From Methanobacterium sp. UBA410 (GTDB taxonomy: Archaea > Methanobacteriota > Methanobacteria > Methanobacteriales > Methanobacteriaceae): a stretch of 64,000 bases of DNA. The translations under genes and the position numbers were made by a program. Under the pieces are notes generated by a model. It did not search any database. It was not told the origin of the DNA and saw only the letters and a program-made list of their open reading frames with translations. The DNA lies in the NCBI GenBank assembly GCA_002498385.1, contig DAHH01000015.1:80087-144086 (forward strand). Direction: 5' to 3'. Positions 26,472 to 35,390 of the stretch are shown here, piece after piece (position 1 is the stretch's first letter; each line of letters starts with the position of its first letter).

Positions 26472-27842
26472 TTATCCAATATAGAACCGTTTAATAATTT
26501 CTAGAAGTGCAATTGACAGCGTAATCAGGATAAAAGTTATTATAATTACATTGAAGCCCTTTTCAATATCGTAGTCAAACTGCTTGTTGTAAAAAAGCAA
26601 CAGTAAAAGTGGAGCAATGGGTATGAAGTACCTTCCATGAACACCGTCAACAACTGTTTTGCCTACAGGAGTCCATGTAAGGTACTCCAGAACAAATATT
26701 GAAGTAAAAAGTGATAGGAAAACCAATGAAAAAACTAATTTATCCTTAAATTTGATTTTAACTTCACTTTTATCCAGAATAGCCGTTAAAATAAGCATAA
26801 AAACGTAAATGCATATTAAGCTAAAGGGCAGAGGAGTGTCTCCCCATCCGAGGTTTCCCACAAACATTAACAGGTAATCCTTCCAGTTCAGTGCCAGGGA
26901 GTTCAAAATTGCAGAGAGAGCAGTGAATGGTTCAGTCAGGATAAATTCAGTTTGGCCCTGAACTGATACTTGGGGCTGGAATGAGACATAAAAACCACTG
27001 GCCAGAATATTCCATATGGTGGCAGCTGTTAAAACAAGCCCAAACAATAATGTAAATGTTAAAAACATTTTTTTCTTATTTTCAAATCTGGAAGCCGGTA
27101 CAATGAAAATCAACGCCATTAGTACAACGTAAACTGGTTTTGAAAGTGCCAACATCAATGAAAGTAAAAATAATATGTAAATATCCCTTTTTGTAATCAG
27201 GTCTTCATCAAACCTGAGTTTTAGAATAAAAGCCACCAAAAGGAACGACAATCCAATTGTAAAACTATCAGCTGAAAGGGAAGCCCCCTGAAAAATCGTC
27301 ATGGGCATAAGTGCTAAAAACATTAAAACCCATTTATGGACGGGAATTATCTTTATCGCCTTGTATATAAGAAGTATCCAAACCAAAAGATTTGCCAGTC
27401 TACCCAGATACATTAATATTAAAGGAGAAGGGTTTAATAATTTTGCAACATCTATAAAAACTGCAGAAGCCAAATAAGGGACTGGAGAATATGTTATAAT
27501 AGATTTACCCGACATATCCATGAATACCTTGTACTTCTCGTTGAAATGAACCTTTAAAAGTGATTTAATATCCCTAAGATCCACCTTATTTTCAGGGTGT
27601 AACGGTAGGTTCTGAAACGTTCTTATGGATTCAAATGCGCTCTGTGGAACATAGATACCAGCACCGTAACCTTCATTTACAGGGAGCACGTGGCCTTCGC
27701 CCAGATAAATTGCCTTATAGAAATGTTCAGACTCATCAAAAACCTGAAAAGGAGGGGTTGAGACCAAAAAAGTCATTCCAAAAACCAGGGCTATTATCAA
27801 AAAAGCTTTTTCTGGCTTGATGTTCCTTAATCCAATAGTCAT
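26472..27842 (-). CDS. DUF2142 membrane protein, copy 2
   Basis: A 456-residue paralog of the preceding protein, with the same segments almost unchanged: STPPFQVFDESEHFYKA, PYLASAVFIDVAKLL, KWVLMFLALMPMTIFQGASLSADS, LTWTPVGKTVVDGVHGRYFIPIAP. Similar length and gene spacing point to tandem duplication, but the sequences have diverged throughout. It may accept a different sugar or acceptor. Like copy 1 it lacks a Shine-Dalgarno and has a TATA box 27 bp upstream, so the two are probably transcribed separately. Confidence 0.82.
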   Translation of the reverse strand: MTIGLRNIKPEKAFLIIALVFGMTFLVSTPPFQVFDESEHFYKAIYLGEGHVLPVNEGYGAGIYVPQSAFESIRTFQNLPLHPENKVDLRDIKSLLKVHFNEKYKVFMDMSGKSIITYSPVPYLASAVFIDVAKLLNPSPLILMYLGRLANLLVWILLIYKAIKIIPVHKWVLMFLALMPMTIFQGASLSADSFTIGLSFLLVAFILKLRFDEDLITKRDIYILFLLSLMLALSKPVYVVLMALIFIVPASRFENKKKMFLTFTLLFGLVLTAATIWNILASGFYVSFQPQVSVQGQTEFILTEPFTALSAILNSLALNWKDYLLMFVGNLGWGDTPLPFSLICIYVFMLILTAILDKSEVKIKFKDKLVFSLVFLSLFTSIFVLEYLTWTPVGKTVVDGVHGRYFIPIAPLLLLLFYNKQFDYDIEKGFNVIIITFILITLSIALLEIIKRFYIG

Positions 27843-27863
27843 GAACCTATTTTTAAGCTTGTT

Positions 27864-27876
27864 GCTTATATAATTT
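27864..27876 (-). promoter_or_regulatory. TATA box for DUF2142 copy 2, leaderless arrangement
   Basis: On the minus strand AAATTATATAAGC is centred about 27 bp before the ATG at 27842, the same distance as for copy 1, with no Shine-Dalgarno between. Confidence 0.55.
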
Positions 27877-27989
27877 AATTAAACTTATGATTCTTGAGAA
27901 GGGAGTATACATTTGAAAAAAAGCATTAAGCAAAGATTAAGGATTAACAGATTTTTCAATTGTTAAAAATCCAAGCTGCACACATCCGT

Positions 27990-29633
27990 TCATGTTTTCA
28001 CATCATAAATCCTCAAACCAGCTATTTTCCCACCGCTTACCTCTTTATATTTTGATAGAAAGGCTTCATTACCAGAGCTTCCCCAGACGAAGTAGTAATC
28101 TATATCGTAGTTTCTAAAATCTGCCTGAAGATCGCTGTCAGTTTCATTGGGCCTGGAAAATCCGTAGTAACTGGTACCCATGAAGTAGGAGGTGTGGAGG
28201 GTTTTCTTGTAGGCACCGTCTTCAGCATTGCCATTGGATGCAATATTCCCATGCACAGGGTACTGGGCCTCTATAATGTTGCTCCAGTTGTAATACTGGC
28301 TTTCAACATAGCTGTTCACCCCATTGGAACAAAAGCTCGTTAACCCTGTAACTGGCATTATAAGAAATGAAACAACCATTATTAAGGTTAAAACAGATTT
28401 TATTATGCTGTTACAGTTTCTGTTAAATCTCTTCTTCTTGAAAAAATCTTGTTTAAAGAGCAGATCAAGGAGGCAACCCCCCATGAGCATTAAGAGTATG
28501 TAAACGATCCAGAGGTATCTGGCTTCAAGAACTATGAACAGGTAACCTGCAGAGTAAATTAAAACTGTTGCTACAGGGTAAAGGAAATTTTCAACTGGTA
28601 TCCCAGCCGAAACCCGATTTCTAACGGGTTTTATACAGAGAAGGATGTAGATTAAAACTATTAAAAGTGCAAAGCAGGAAAATGACTGGCATATTCCTTT
28701 TAAAACAGATGCATTGTACTTAATCTTGTTCAGCTGGTAGTTGAAGTAGCCCCATGATTCAAATGGGCTCCAGGACTTCACAGGAAGGTAGGTGGGGTCT
28801 TCCCAGGCACTGGTTACGTTGGTATAGGGCGGCTTAATGAAGCCCTGGTTTACGTACTCTGTGGGATGTCCCACCGATTTTGGCCCCATAACATTGTGAT
28901 TATACGTTCCCGACGTTCCAAAAGTTAACTCATCATACTTATCACTTATAACTGCACTCCATGAACCGCTTATTATGAAAAACACCACCAAACCCAAAGA
29001 AAGATTTTTAAGCACTGTTTTTTTGTTTTCAACATCTTTAAGGTAGTGAAATAGGTTGAAAAGTAGGAAGTGGGCTATAAAAAAGGGGAAGGCGTAACTT
29101 TTGGTTAAATAGGCCATGCCACAGATAACCCCGCAGAGCGCACCATTGTACCACTTGCTGCAGTAATCTGGATCAAATATGAAGTAAAGGTAATAAACCA
29201 GAAAACATGCAAGTAAAAGGTCTACAGGGCTGTAGTTCAGTGCAAAATGTAGTACCACAAGGATCATTGCAAAGAGGATGGAGCTTCTGATCTTTTCATC
29301 CATCTCGAACCTGTAGGATAAAAATCTCACACCTATAAGTGTGAAAAATCCAAATATCAGGGACAGTACCCTGGCAGAGTACAAAACAGATGTAGAGGTA
29401 GGGTTTTGTAGGATAAATGGAACCAAAAACCATGAAAAAAGTGGACCCCAATATCCATTCACTGCATTTGCGAGATTACCAGCTGCATACAACCTTGCAA
29501 CTGATATCATGCTTATAACATCTTTATTAATGAGATCGTAGCGGTAGAAGTTCAGAAGGTAGAACCCCAACACCAAAAATACTGATAAAAACAGAATAAA
29601 AAGCATGTCTGTCTTTTTAAGACTTTTATTCAA
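27990..29633 (-). CDS. GT-C type membrane glycosyltransferase-like protein (GT39/PMT-like), copy 2
   Basis: A 547-residue multi-spanning protein paralogous to the one at 14899-16464: shared first helix and loop (LLNFYRYDLINKDVISMISVARLYAAG), central YYLYFIFDPDYCSKW, GICGMAYLTKSYAFPFFIAHFLL, LTFGTSGTYNHNVMGPKS, and a C-terminal soluble domain with DIDYYFVWGSSGNEAFLS. It starts with TTG at 29633 behind GGTGA. Both copies mark the outer edges of the island and lie on the same strand. Predicted role: sugar transfer from a polyprenyl phosphate on the outer face of the membrane. Confidence 0.72.
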   Translation of the reverse strand: MNKSLKKTDMLFILFLSVFLVLGFYLLNFYRYDLINKDVISMISVARLYAAGNLANAVNGYWGPLFSWFLVPFILQNPTSTSVLYSARVLSLIFGFFTLIGVRFLSYRFEMDEKIRSSILFAMILVVLHFALNYSPVDLLLACFLVYYLYFIFDPDYCSKWYNGALCGVICGMAYLTKSYAFPFFIAHFLLFNLFHYLKDVENKKTVLKNLSLGLVVFFIISGSWSAVISDKYDELTFGTSGTYNHNVMGPKSVGHPTEYVNQGFIKPPYTNVTSAWEDPTYLPVKSWSPFESWGYFNYQLNKIKYNASVLKGICQSFSCFALLIVLIYILLCIKPVRNRVSAGIPVENFLYPVATVLIYSAGYLFIVLEARYLWIVYILLMLMGGCLLDLLFKQDFFKKKRFNRNCNSIIKSVLTLIMVVSFLIMPVTGLTSFCSNGVNSYVESQYYNWSNIIEAQYPVHGNIASNGNAEDGAYKKTLHTSYFMGTSYYGFSRPNETDSDLQADFRNYDIDYYFVWGSSGNEAFLSKYKEVSGGKIAGLRIYDVKT

Positions 29634-29721
29634 ATTATTTCACCACTTGACATAACATAAAGACTGATCCATCTATTATAAAAAGTTTTAGGTCGCGTTG
29701 AACATTTTAATGCACTATTAA

Positions 29722-29893
29722 TTTGTGATTCAGATAATTTCTTTGTGATTCAGATATAATTTCATATAAAAAAATTTAAATCAAAAAATTGAGTTAAATC
29801 AAACGTGTACAATAACAGAAGTGTACAATAAGTTTTATACTAGTTTTCCATAAAATAACTTTATCATTAAAAAAAATAACTTTATCATTAAAA
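29722..29893. repeat. Cluster of three short tandem duplications upstream of guaAB
   Basis: Three separate pairs: TTTGTGATTCAGATA at 29722 and 29742; GTGTACAATAA at 29805 and 29821; AATAACTTTATCATTAAAA at about 29854 and 29875. They fill much of the 314-bp spacer that marks the right border of the island. No other feature is evident. Confidence 0.8.
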
Positions 29894-29947
29894 GGTATCA
29901 TCAATGTAACTTAATCTTAATTAATTTCATTGTATCAAGGTGAAAAA

Positions 29948-30874
29948 ATGTTTGATCCATCTGATTTTATAGATGAAGCCATAGAAAACATGAAAAATAA
30001 AATTGGCAATAAAAAAGCCATAATAGCCTTATCTGGAGGTGTTGACAGCTCAGTAGCATCGGTACTGACCCATAAGGCAATTGGAGATAACCTTACAGCC
30101 GTGTTTGTTGATCATGGCCTTCTGCGAGAAGGAGAATCAAAGTATGTTGAGGAAACCTTTGAAAAAAGGCTTAACTTCATGTGTGTGGATGCAAAGGATG
30201 AATTTTTAGGCGAACTTGAGGGTGTTTCAGACCCTGAGAAGAAGCGGAAGATCATCGGCAAAGTGTTCATACGAGTTTTCGAGAGAATTGCAAAAAAGGA
30301 AGGTGCTGAATTCCTTGTTCAGGGTACAATAGCCCCTGACTGGATAGAAAGCCAGGGAAATATCAAGTCCCACCACAACATAGCCCTGCCTGAAGGTCTC
30401 GTCCTCAAGATCGTGGAGCCCATAAGGGAGCTTTACAAGGATGAGGTACGAATAGTTGGAAGGGAGCTCGGTATCCCCGATGAAATTGTGGAGAGACAGC
30501 CATATCCAGGCCCAGGACTTGCAGTTCGTATCGTTGGGGATTTAACCCCTGAAAAAATAGAGATCTGCAGGAAGGCCAATGCCATAGTTGAGGAAGAGGT
30601 TAAAAAGGAGGGTCTAAACGAAACTCTGTGGCAGTACTTCGCAGTTCTAACTGATACCAAGGTAACTGGGGTTAAAGGAGACGTGAGGGACTTTGGATAC
30701 CTCGTTGTACTGCGGATGGTTGAATCAATGGATGCTATGACCGCAGATGTGCCTGAACTCCCGTGGAGCATGATAAAAACAATATCACAGCGCATAACAG
30801 CCCAAATACCTGAGGTAACCCATGTTGCACTCTCTGTAAGCGACAAACCCCCAAGTACCATTGAGTTTGCATAA
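29948..30874 (+). CDS. guaAB: GMP synthase, ATP-pyrophosphatase subunit B
   Basis: Subunit B adenylates XMP and aminates it with ammonia from GuaAA. Seen: the PP-loop IALSGGVDSSVAS, FVDHGLLREGES, the QGTIAPDWIES segment, a RQPYPGPGLAVRI motif and the C-terminal dimerisation domain ending in the KPPSTIEFA-type tail typical of GuaA. The ATG at 29948 follows AAGGTGA; the upstream in-frame TTG at 29930 is rejected. About 308 residues, normal. Its partner lies at 14161 on the same strand. Confidence 0.95.
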   Translation: MFDPSDFIDEAIENMKNKIGNKKAIIALSGGVDSSVASVLTHKAIGDNLTAVFVDHGLLREGESKYVEETFEKRLNFMCVDAKDEFLGELEGVSDPEKKRKIIGKVFIRVFERIAKKEGAEFLVQGTIAPDWIESQGNIKSHHNIALPEGLVLKIVEPIRELYKDEVRIVGRELGIPDEIVERQPYPGPGLAVRIVGDLTPEKIEICRKANAIVEEEVKKEGLNETLWQYFAVLTDTKVTGVKGDVRDFGYLVVLRMVESMDAMTADVPELPWSMIKTISQRITAQIPEVTHVALSVSDKPPSTIEFA

Positions 30875-31072
30875 ACCTGAACTGAATGTTTAAGGCTTAC
30901 TGCAAAACAATTTTCTAGGGATACATTTCATTTTCTAATTTTTTTTTAAACTGTCTTCGCATGGTTTTTCAAGCAAAGACCCCCTGACTGTCCAAGAGTT
31001 CCAAGAAAATTTATCTATAATATGAACATATAATATAGTAGTATTACAGTAATCCTATTGATTTGTGGGGGG

Positions 31073-31525
31073 ATGCAAATCGAAGCTGAAAAGGTACACA
31101 TATACTTCCACAAGGATGGAAAAATAAAAATTGTGGGTAAAATAGAAAAAACAGAGTTAGAATGGAAAAAGATCCTTGATCCTGGAGTTTACAGGATTGC
31201 ACGTGAAAAAGGTACAGAGCTGGCCTTTACAGGTAAGTACCACGATTTTCATGGTGATGGGATCTACAGGTGTGCCTGCTGCGGCACGGATCTTTTTGAT
31301 TCAAAGACCAAGTTTGATTCTGGAACTGGATGGCCGAGTTTCTGGGAACCCATTGCAGCAGAAAATGTGAAAACTAAGATGGATAGAAGTCTACTCACCA
31401 AAAGGGTTGAGGTGCTCTGCGCCCGCTGCAACGCACACTTGGGCCATGTATTTGATGACGGTCCTCTCCCAACTGGAAAACGTTACTGTATGAACTCCAA
31501 ATCCCTGGAATTTGTTGAGCGGTAG
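31073..31525 (+). CDS. msrB: Peptide-methionine (R)-S-oxide reductase
   Basis: MsrB repairs oxidised methionine in proteins. Seen: the two zinc CxxC pairs (CACCGTDLF and CARCNAHLGH), the signature KFDSGTGWPSFWEP, and the catalytic Cys in RYCMNS near the C-terminus. The N-terminus is about 15-20 residues longer than the minimal domain. The start is uncertain: ATG at 31073 has a G-run directly before it; a TTG at 31058 is also open. It is monocistronic, unlike many bacteria where msrA is adjacent. Confidence 0.92.
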   Translation: MQIEAEKVHIYFHKDGKIKIVGKIEKTELEWKKILDPGVYRIAREKGTELAFTGKYHDFHGDGIYRCACCGTDLFDSKTKFDSGTGWPSFWEPIAAENVKTKMDRSLLTKRVEVLCARCNAHLGHVFDDGPLPTGKRYCMNSKSLEFVER

Positions 31526-31700
31526 TTGGAATTTTTGGATCTTAATTTTAAACCATCCTTTTTTACTTATAAAATCCTTATTTATTAAATCCTTATTTAT
31601 TCTATAAAATCATTAAATAGTAAATGATCACAAAATGAAACCTGATTAAATTAAGAACTTTACATTTTTTTATAATTTTAATCCCCAAAACGATGATAAA

Positions 31701-32870
31701 ATGATAAGTGGAAAGACGGCCTACCTTAAAAGGTTAACTTCGCGGATGAAGATGCAGTCTGTGGATGTTGGACGGGAACTTGAAGGCAGCACACCTCCCT
31801 CAGTTTTTATAGGAAGCTGGAACTATCCCAAGGTCTATGCAGGTCCCATGATTGCACCTTTACAGGGTGATACTGCCATAATGGACATGCCAGAGTCGTG
31901 GATACCCCAAGAGAAAAGTCAAAATGACATAATAGGTTACAGGATGAATCTTGTGAGGGGAAAACAGCAGGTGGGGATCCATGACCTTGAAAACGGTTTT
32001 GTTGAGAAACTGCGGGACATATCGCTTGCATCCAAGTCCATAGGAAGCGAAGCAGAGTTTGGGAGCAAACCGAGGGGTCTTTTTTTCAGCGATGAACACG
32101 CCCCACATGGCCCAAGTGCCTTAATTCAGAAATTTGACATAGACAACGTGAAGTGGGACCATCAACTTGAGAAAGTCTACTACGACAGTGATCTGAGGGC
32201 TGCAGATGCTCTGATGAACCTTCACAACAAAGGGGTTCCATTTTCCAAGGTGCAGAAGGCGTTCTCTGTTGGCGCAATGGGTGTGGACAAGAGAAGACGG
32301 CTTGTACCCACAAGATGGTCAATCACAGCCTGTGACAGTACCATAGCAGATCTGTTACTTCGTGATGTGAGACAGTACGATATTCTGGATGTTCACCGTG
32401 TTTACGAGTTTAAAAGCCTGAACAACTACTACGCAGTGATACTTATGCCAACTGAGTGGCAGTACGAATGGATGGAAGCGTTTTTACATGTGCTGGGTAA
32501 AGAAGAGCTGATATTTTCAGACTACGAACACAACGCAGGTAAAAAGGGTTATTCAATCGTTGGAGGATGTTACTACACCTGCAAAATGGCAGTTCTTGAA
32601 GCTCTGGCCCGGGAAAAAGTACAGGCAGGTGTCATCGTGCTCAGAGAAGCTTACAATGGGTACGTTCCCCTTGGGGTGTTTAACGTCAGGGAAAACATTC
32701 GAAACGCCATGAGTCAGCCTGCAAGGGAGTTTGAAGATATAAAAACAGCTCTTGCATACATCTCAACCAAGCTGGAACTGCCTGTGGAACGCTTCGTGAA
32801 ACAAAGCAACCTGCTTAAAGAGGTTTTACAGTCAAAACAGACAACTCTGGATAGTTTTATGTCAAATTAA
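31701..32870 (+). CDS. nreA: NreA-type DNA repair protein with C-terminal PIP box
   Basis: The 389-residue protein matches the archaeal Nre family: PPSVFIGSWNYPKVYAGPMI at about 35-54, MDMPESWI, GLFFSDEHAPHGPSAL, and VSVGA-like segments. The last ten residues contain QTTLDSFM, a textbook PCNA-interacting (PIP) motif Q-x-x-L-x-x-F. Haloarchaeal NreA acts in DNA damage repair with PCNA. Family members often carry an N-terminal Cys-rich zinc motif; I do not see one before SGKTAYLKRLTS, and no upstream frame supplies it. The start at 31701 lacks a clear Shine-Dalgarno. Confidence 0.85.
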   Translation: MISGKTAYLKRLTSRMKMQSVDVGRELEGSTPPSVFIGSWNYPKVYAGPMIAPLQGDTAIMDMPESWIPQEKSQNDIIGYRMNLVRGKQQVGIHDLENGFVEKLRDISLASKSIGSEAEFGSKPRGLFFSDEHAPHGPSALIQKFDIDNVKWDHQLEKVYYDSDLRAADALMNLHNKGVPFSKVQKAFSVGAMGVDKRRRLVPTRWSITACDSTIADLLLRDVRQYDILDVHRVYEFKSLNNYYAVILMPTEWQYEWMEAFLHVLGKEELIFSDYEHNAGKKGYSIVGGCYYTCKMAVLEALAREKVQAGVIVLREAYNGYVPLGVFNVRENIRNAMSQPAREFEDIKTALAYISTKLELPVERFVKQSNLLKEVLQSKQTTLDSFMSN

Positions 32871-32939
32871 GGAGTTAATAGAAATTATTTTTAAAAGATT
32901 TAAAGTAAAATTTTTTTACTACTTTAAGGGATGATACAA

Positions 32940-33965
32940 TTGGATCTATTCTACAGAAGGCCATCAAAGGCTGCAAGGGAAGCCATGTGCAGGACAGCCA
33001 TGAACTTGAGGCATGTGCCTGGCGGTAGATACGAAGAAACAGCTGCAGCAGAGGAGGGCGTGAAAGATGTAACAGGCCACGATCATACGAAGATCGTGAC
33101 GAGTGGTAACTCAGCCATACTCAGTGTTATGAGCACCTTTCCGGGCAAAGTTTTGATTCCAGATCAGGGTGGATGGACCGGATTCAGGAAAATGGCGGAG
33201 TTCGTTGGTCGTGAGGTTAGGGAAGTTCCAACAGAACTGGGAATTATTAACGTGGACGAACTATCCACTTCCCTCAGCGAAAATAAACCTGATGCTCTTT
33301 TTATAACTAGTTTTGCAGGTTACATGGCAGAACAGCCTGTAAAAGAGATTTATGAGATCTGCAGCGATGCAGGGGTTACCCTTGTTGAGGATGCATCGGG
33401 ATCTGTGGGTGACAGAACTGGAAAGCTTGCAAACGGGGACCATGCACACGTTCTGGTGGCATCAACAGGGGCACCCAAAACAGTTAACGTTGGATCCGGT
33501 GGATTCATATCAACGAATGACAAAAAAATCTTTGAGGATGCCAGGGACATTTTAAAGGCCGTGAAGGCCGGTCCTGTAACCTGTGCAGGCATAGCCCAAG
33601 AGATCAAAAATGCACCCCAAGTTCTCGCGAAAACTGCAGAAGCCTGTGAATTTATAAAAAAAGGACTAAAAAATGGTGGGTTAAATAAATTTAGGGATCC
33701 CAATGATCTCGGGGCACCCGCCATCCTCCACCCTGATAAAAGGGGCATCAACATTTGTATATCAACATCCAGTCCCAAAAAAACAGGTTACAAACTCAGA
33801 AAAAGTTTTAAAGTTCATGGAGGAGGCATAGTGACGGTTTGTCCTCGTTACGAACGAATAATGGTAGATGCCGTTTGTTTGGAGGTAAAAAATCTGGATT
33901 TAAAATGTTTAAAACCTGAAAATCTCCAAGTGATCATTAAGATAATTGAAGAAACCTTGGTTTAA
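32940..33965 (+). CDS. PLP-dependent aminotransferase-fold protein (DegT/SepCysS-like superfamily)
   Basis: About 341 residues of a fold type I PLP enzyme: TSGNSAILSVMST (phosphate-binding loop), LVEDASGSVGDRTG (the Asp contacting the pyridine nitrogen), and ASTGAPKTVNVGSGGF with the probable Schiff-base lysine. It resembles DegT/DnrJ/EryC1 proteins but the substrate is not evident. ATG at 32931 is preceded too closely by AAGGG, so TTG at 32940, nine bases downstream of AAGGG, is the likelier start (MDLFYRRPSK). It lies 69 bp after nreA and may be co-transcribed. Confidence 0.68.
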   Translation: MDLFYRRPSKAAREAMCRTAMNLRHVPGGRYEETAAAEEGVKDVTGHDHTKIVTSGNSAILSVMSTFPGKVLIPDQGGWTGFRKMAEFVGREVREVPTELGIINVDELSTSLSENKPDALFITSFAGYMAEQPVKEIYEICSDAGVTLVEDASGSVGDRTGKLANGDHAHVLVASTGAPKTVNVGSGGFISTNDKKIFEDARDILKAVKAGPVTCAGIAQEIKNAPQVLAKTAEACEFIKKGLKNGGLNKFRDPNDLGAPAILHPDKRGINICISTSSPKKTGYKLRKSFKVHGGGIVTVCPRYERIMVDAVCLEVKNLDLKCLKPENLQVIIKIIEETLV

Positions 33966-34004
33966 TTAGGATTAAATTAACTGAAGTTAATTCAATGTTT
34001 TAAC

Positions 34005-34535
34005 TCATTTTTCAAGGATAAGGAGGGCTGTTCTTTCCATTAAAACCCTTAAAATACTGCCTGCAGTTTCAACCTCCATATCTGAAACCTTGTAAATCTT
34101 CTTCAGCACTTCCTCATCTGGTTTGAGGACCTCATCATCACGGGGCCCAAGAATATCCTCAAGCTTTTCCATGATGTTTCCTTCGCAGCCCAGGGCAACA
34201 GCACAGATGTTCATTTTTCCTTCCCTTACTCCCAGAACATCCAGAGCGCGGGATATCTGCCTCTGAGCTGAGATTCTAACGCATATTTCAAGGCCCAAAT
34301 CCTTTGCAATATTTTCTCCCCTTGCAAAGGCGTTCTCTGCATGGGTTACAGCGTGCATCACATGCTTTTTACCTGCCACACCATCGGCGTCCATGAGCTG
34401 CACAACACAATCCCTGTTTAAATCCTTTAACTTTTTCATTACATCCTCAAAGTTCGTTATGTTGGCCCTAAAGCCTGCAATTTGAACTTTTCCATTAACA
34501 CTATCCTGAATTTTATTGGTTTGACTTGGATTCAT
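34005..34535 (-). CDS. cgi121: KEOPS complex subunit Cgi121
   Basis: Cgi121 binds the Bud32 kinase of the KEOPS complex and helps present tRNA for N6-threonylcarbamoyladenosine synthesis at position 37. The 176-residue protein shows the family pattern: VQLMDADGVAGKKHVMHAVTHAENAF, a central RISAQRQISRALDVLGV and NICAVALGC strand. Length is normal. The other KEOPS subunits are not in the window. Its 5' end overlaps the membrane-protein gene upstream by 23 nt if the first ATG is used. Confidence 0.88.
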   Translation of the reverse strand: MNPSQTNKIQDSVNGKVQIAGFRANITNFEDVMKKLKDLNRDCVVQLMDADGVAGKKHVMHAVTHAENAFARGENIAKDLGLEICVRISAQRQISRALDVLGVREGKMNICAVALGCEGNIMEKLEDILGPRDDEVLKPDEEVLKKIYKVSDMEVETAGSILRVLMERTALLILEK

Positions 34536-35113
34536 CTGATCTACCCCTTAACAGAAGATAAAATATTGATTCTCTGGCACTTTTCACCCTGAAAGACATG
34601 TAAATTCCCACCGCACCTTTGAAGAATTTGAAAATTGCAAAGATCAACTCGAAAAGTACAGAAAACTGGAACAGGAACATCAAAATGGAGGTTACACCCA
34701 CTAAACTCAGGCTGAAGTTCAGGTTTGAAACGTTCAGTATGGAAATATCCAAGAGGCTTTTGTTCACATAGCCCAGAAGAATGAACAGGAACAGGCCAAC
34801 TATGAACTGTATTGTGGACATGAAAAAGAGTTCTCCTGACCGTATCATTGATTTTTTTCACTTTTTCGTGCATGTTGGTCAGTGTCATGATGCAGGTGAA
34901 GCTTAAAAGTGATAGAGTTGCTGCAACAAGCACAAAAACCTCTATAAAACTTAAAACCTGTTCATAGTCGTGTATTTGGATTGCTCCGAGTATCCATGGA
35001 ACCGCAAATCCCACTGTAAGGATCATGTTCCGGTATGTGGATATTAAGTGACCTACTGCCATTAAAACACGTTTAATGTAGAACAGTCCGGTTCGCGGTT
35101 GTAAAGATTTCAT
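34513..35113 (-). pseudogene. Four-helix membrane protein of unknown function with one frameshift
   Basis: The frame from 35113 (MKSLQPRTGLFYIKRVLMAV) encodes two membrane helices and a charged loop (NMHEKVKKINDTVR); from there the plausible protein continues in another frame as SGELFFMSTIQFIVGLFLFI with two more helices to the stop at 34513. Removing one base around 34845-34852 restores a 200-residue four-helix protein, whereas the unshifted continuation is hydrophilic nonsense. Single break, so a sequencing error is possible. Overlap with cgi121 suggests co-transcription. Confidence 0.6.
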
Positions 35114-35390
35114 GTGATAGGTTATTGTTGAATTTCTTATTTAAAAGCTGCCAAAATTCCATTCTGGAAACTAATTCTAAAAAAATTAAATTAAATTTTT
35201 TTTAAAATGAAATCTTTTGAAGAAAAGCTTAAAATATTTTTTTTACTTGTTCTTTTAGAGATTTAAAAGTTAAATTAACGCTTAAACCAACTAAAAATAG
35301 TTTTAAAACCGTCAATTAATTAATTTAAGATTAAAAACTAATTTAAAGGTAAGGAAATTTAGTGAAAGTACCTCATTAGCCTTAACCTAA

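Noticed and set aside
34513..35113. Frame 34541-35113 read straight through as a 190-residue protein
   Set aside because: After residue 93 it turns into His/Pro/Glu-rich nonsense opposite a perfect two-helix membrane segment in the other frame; the shifted reading is far more plausible.
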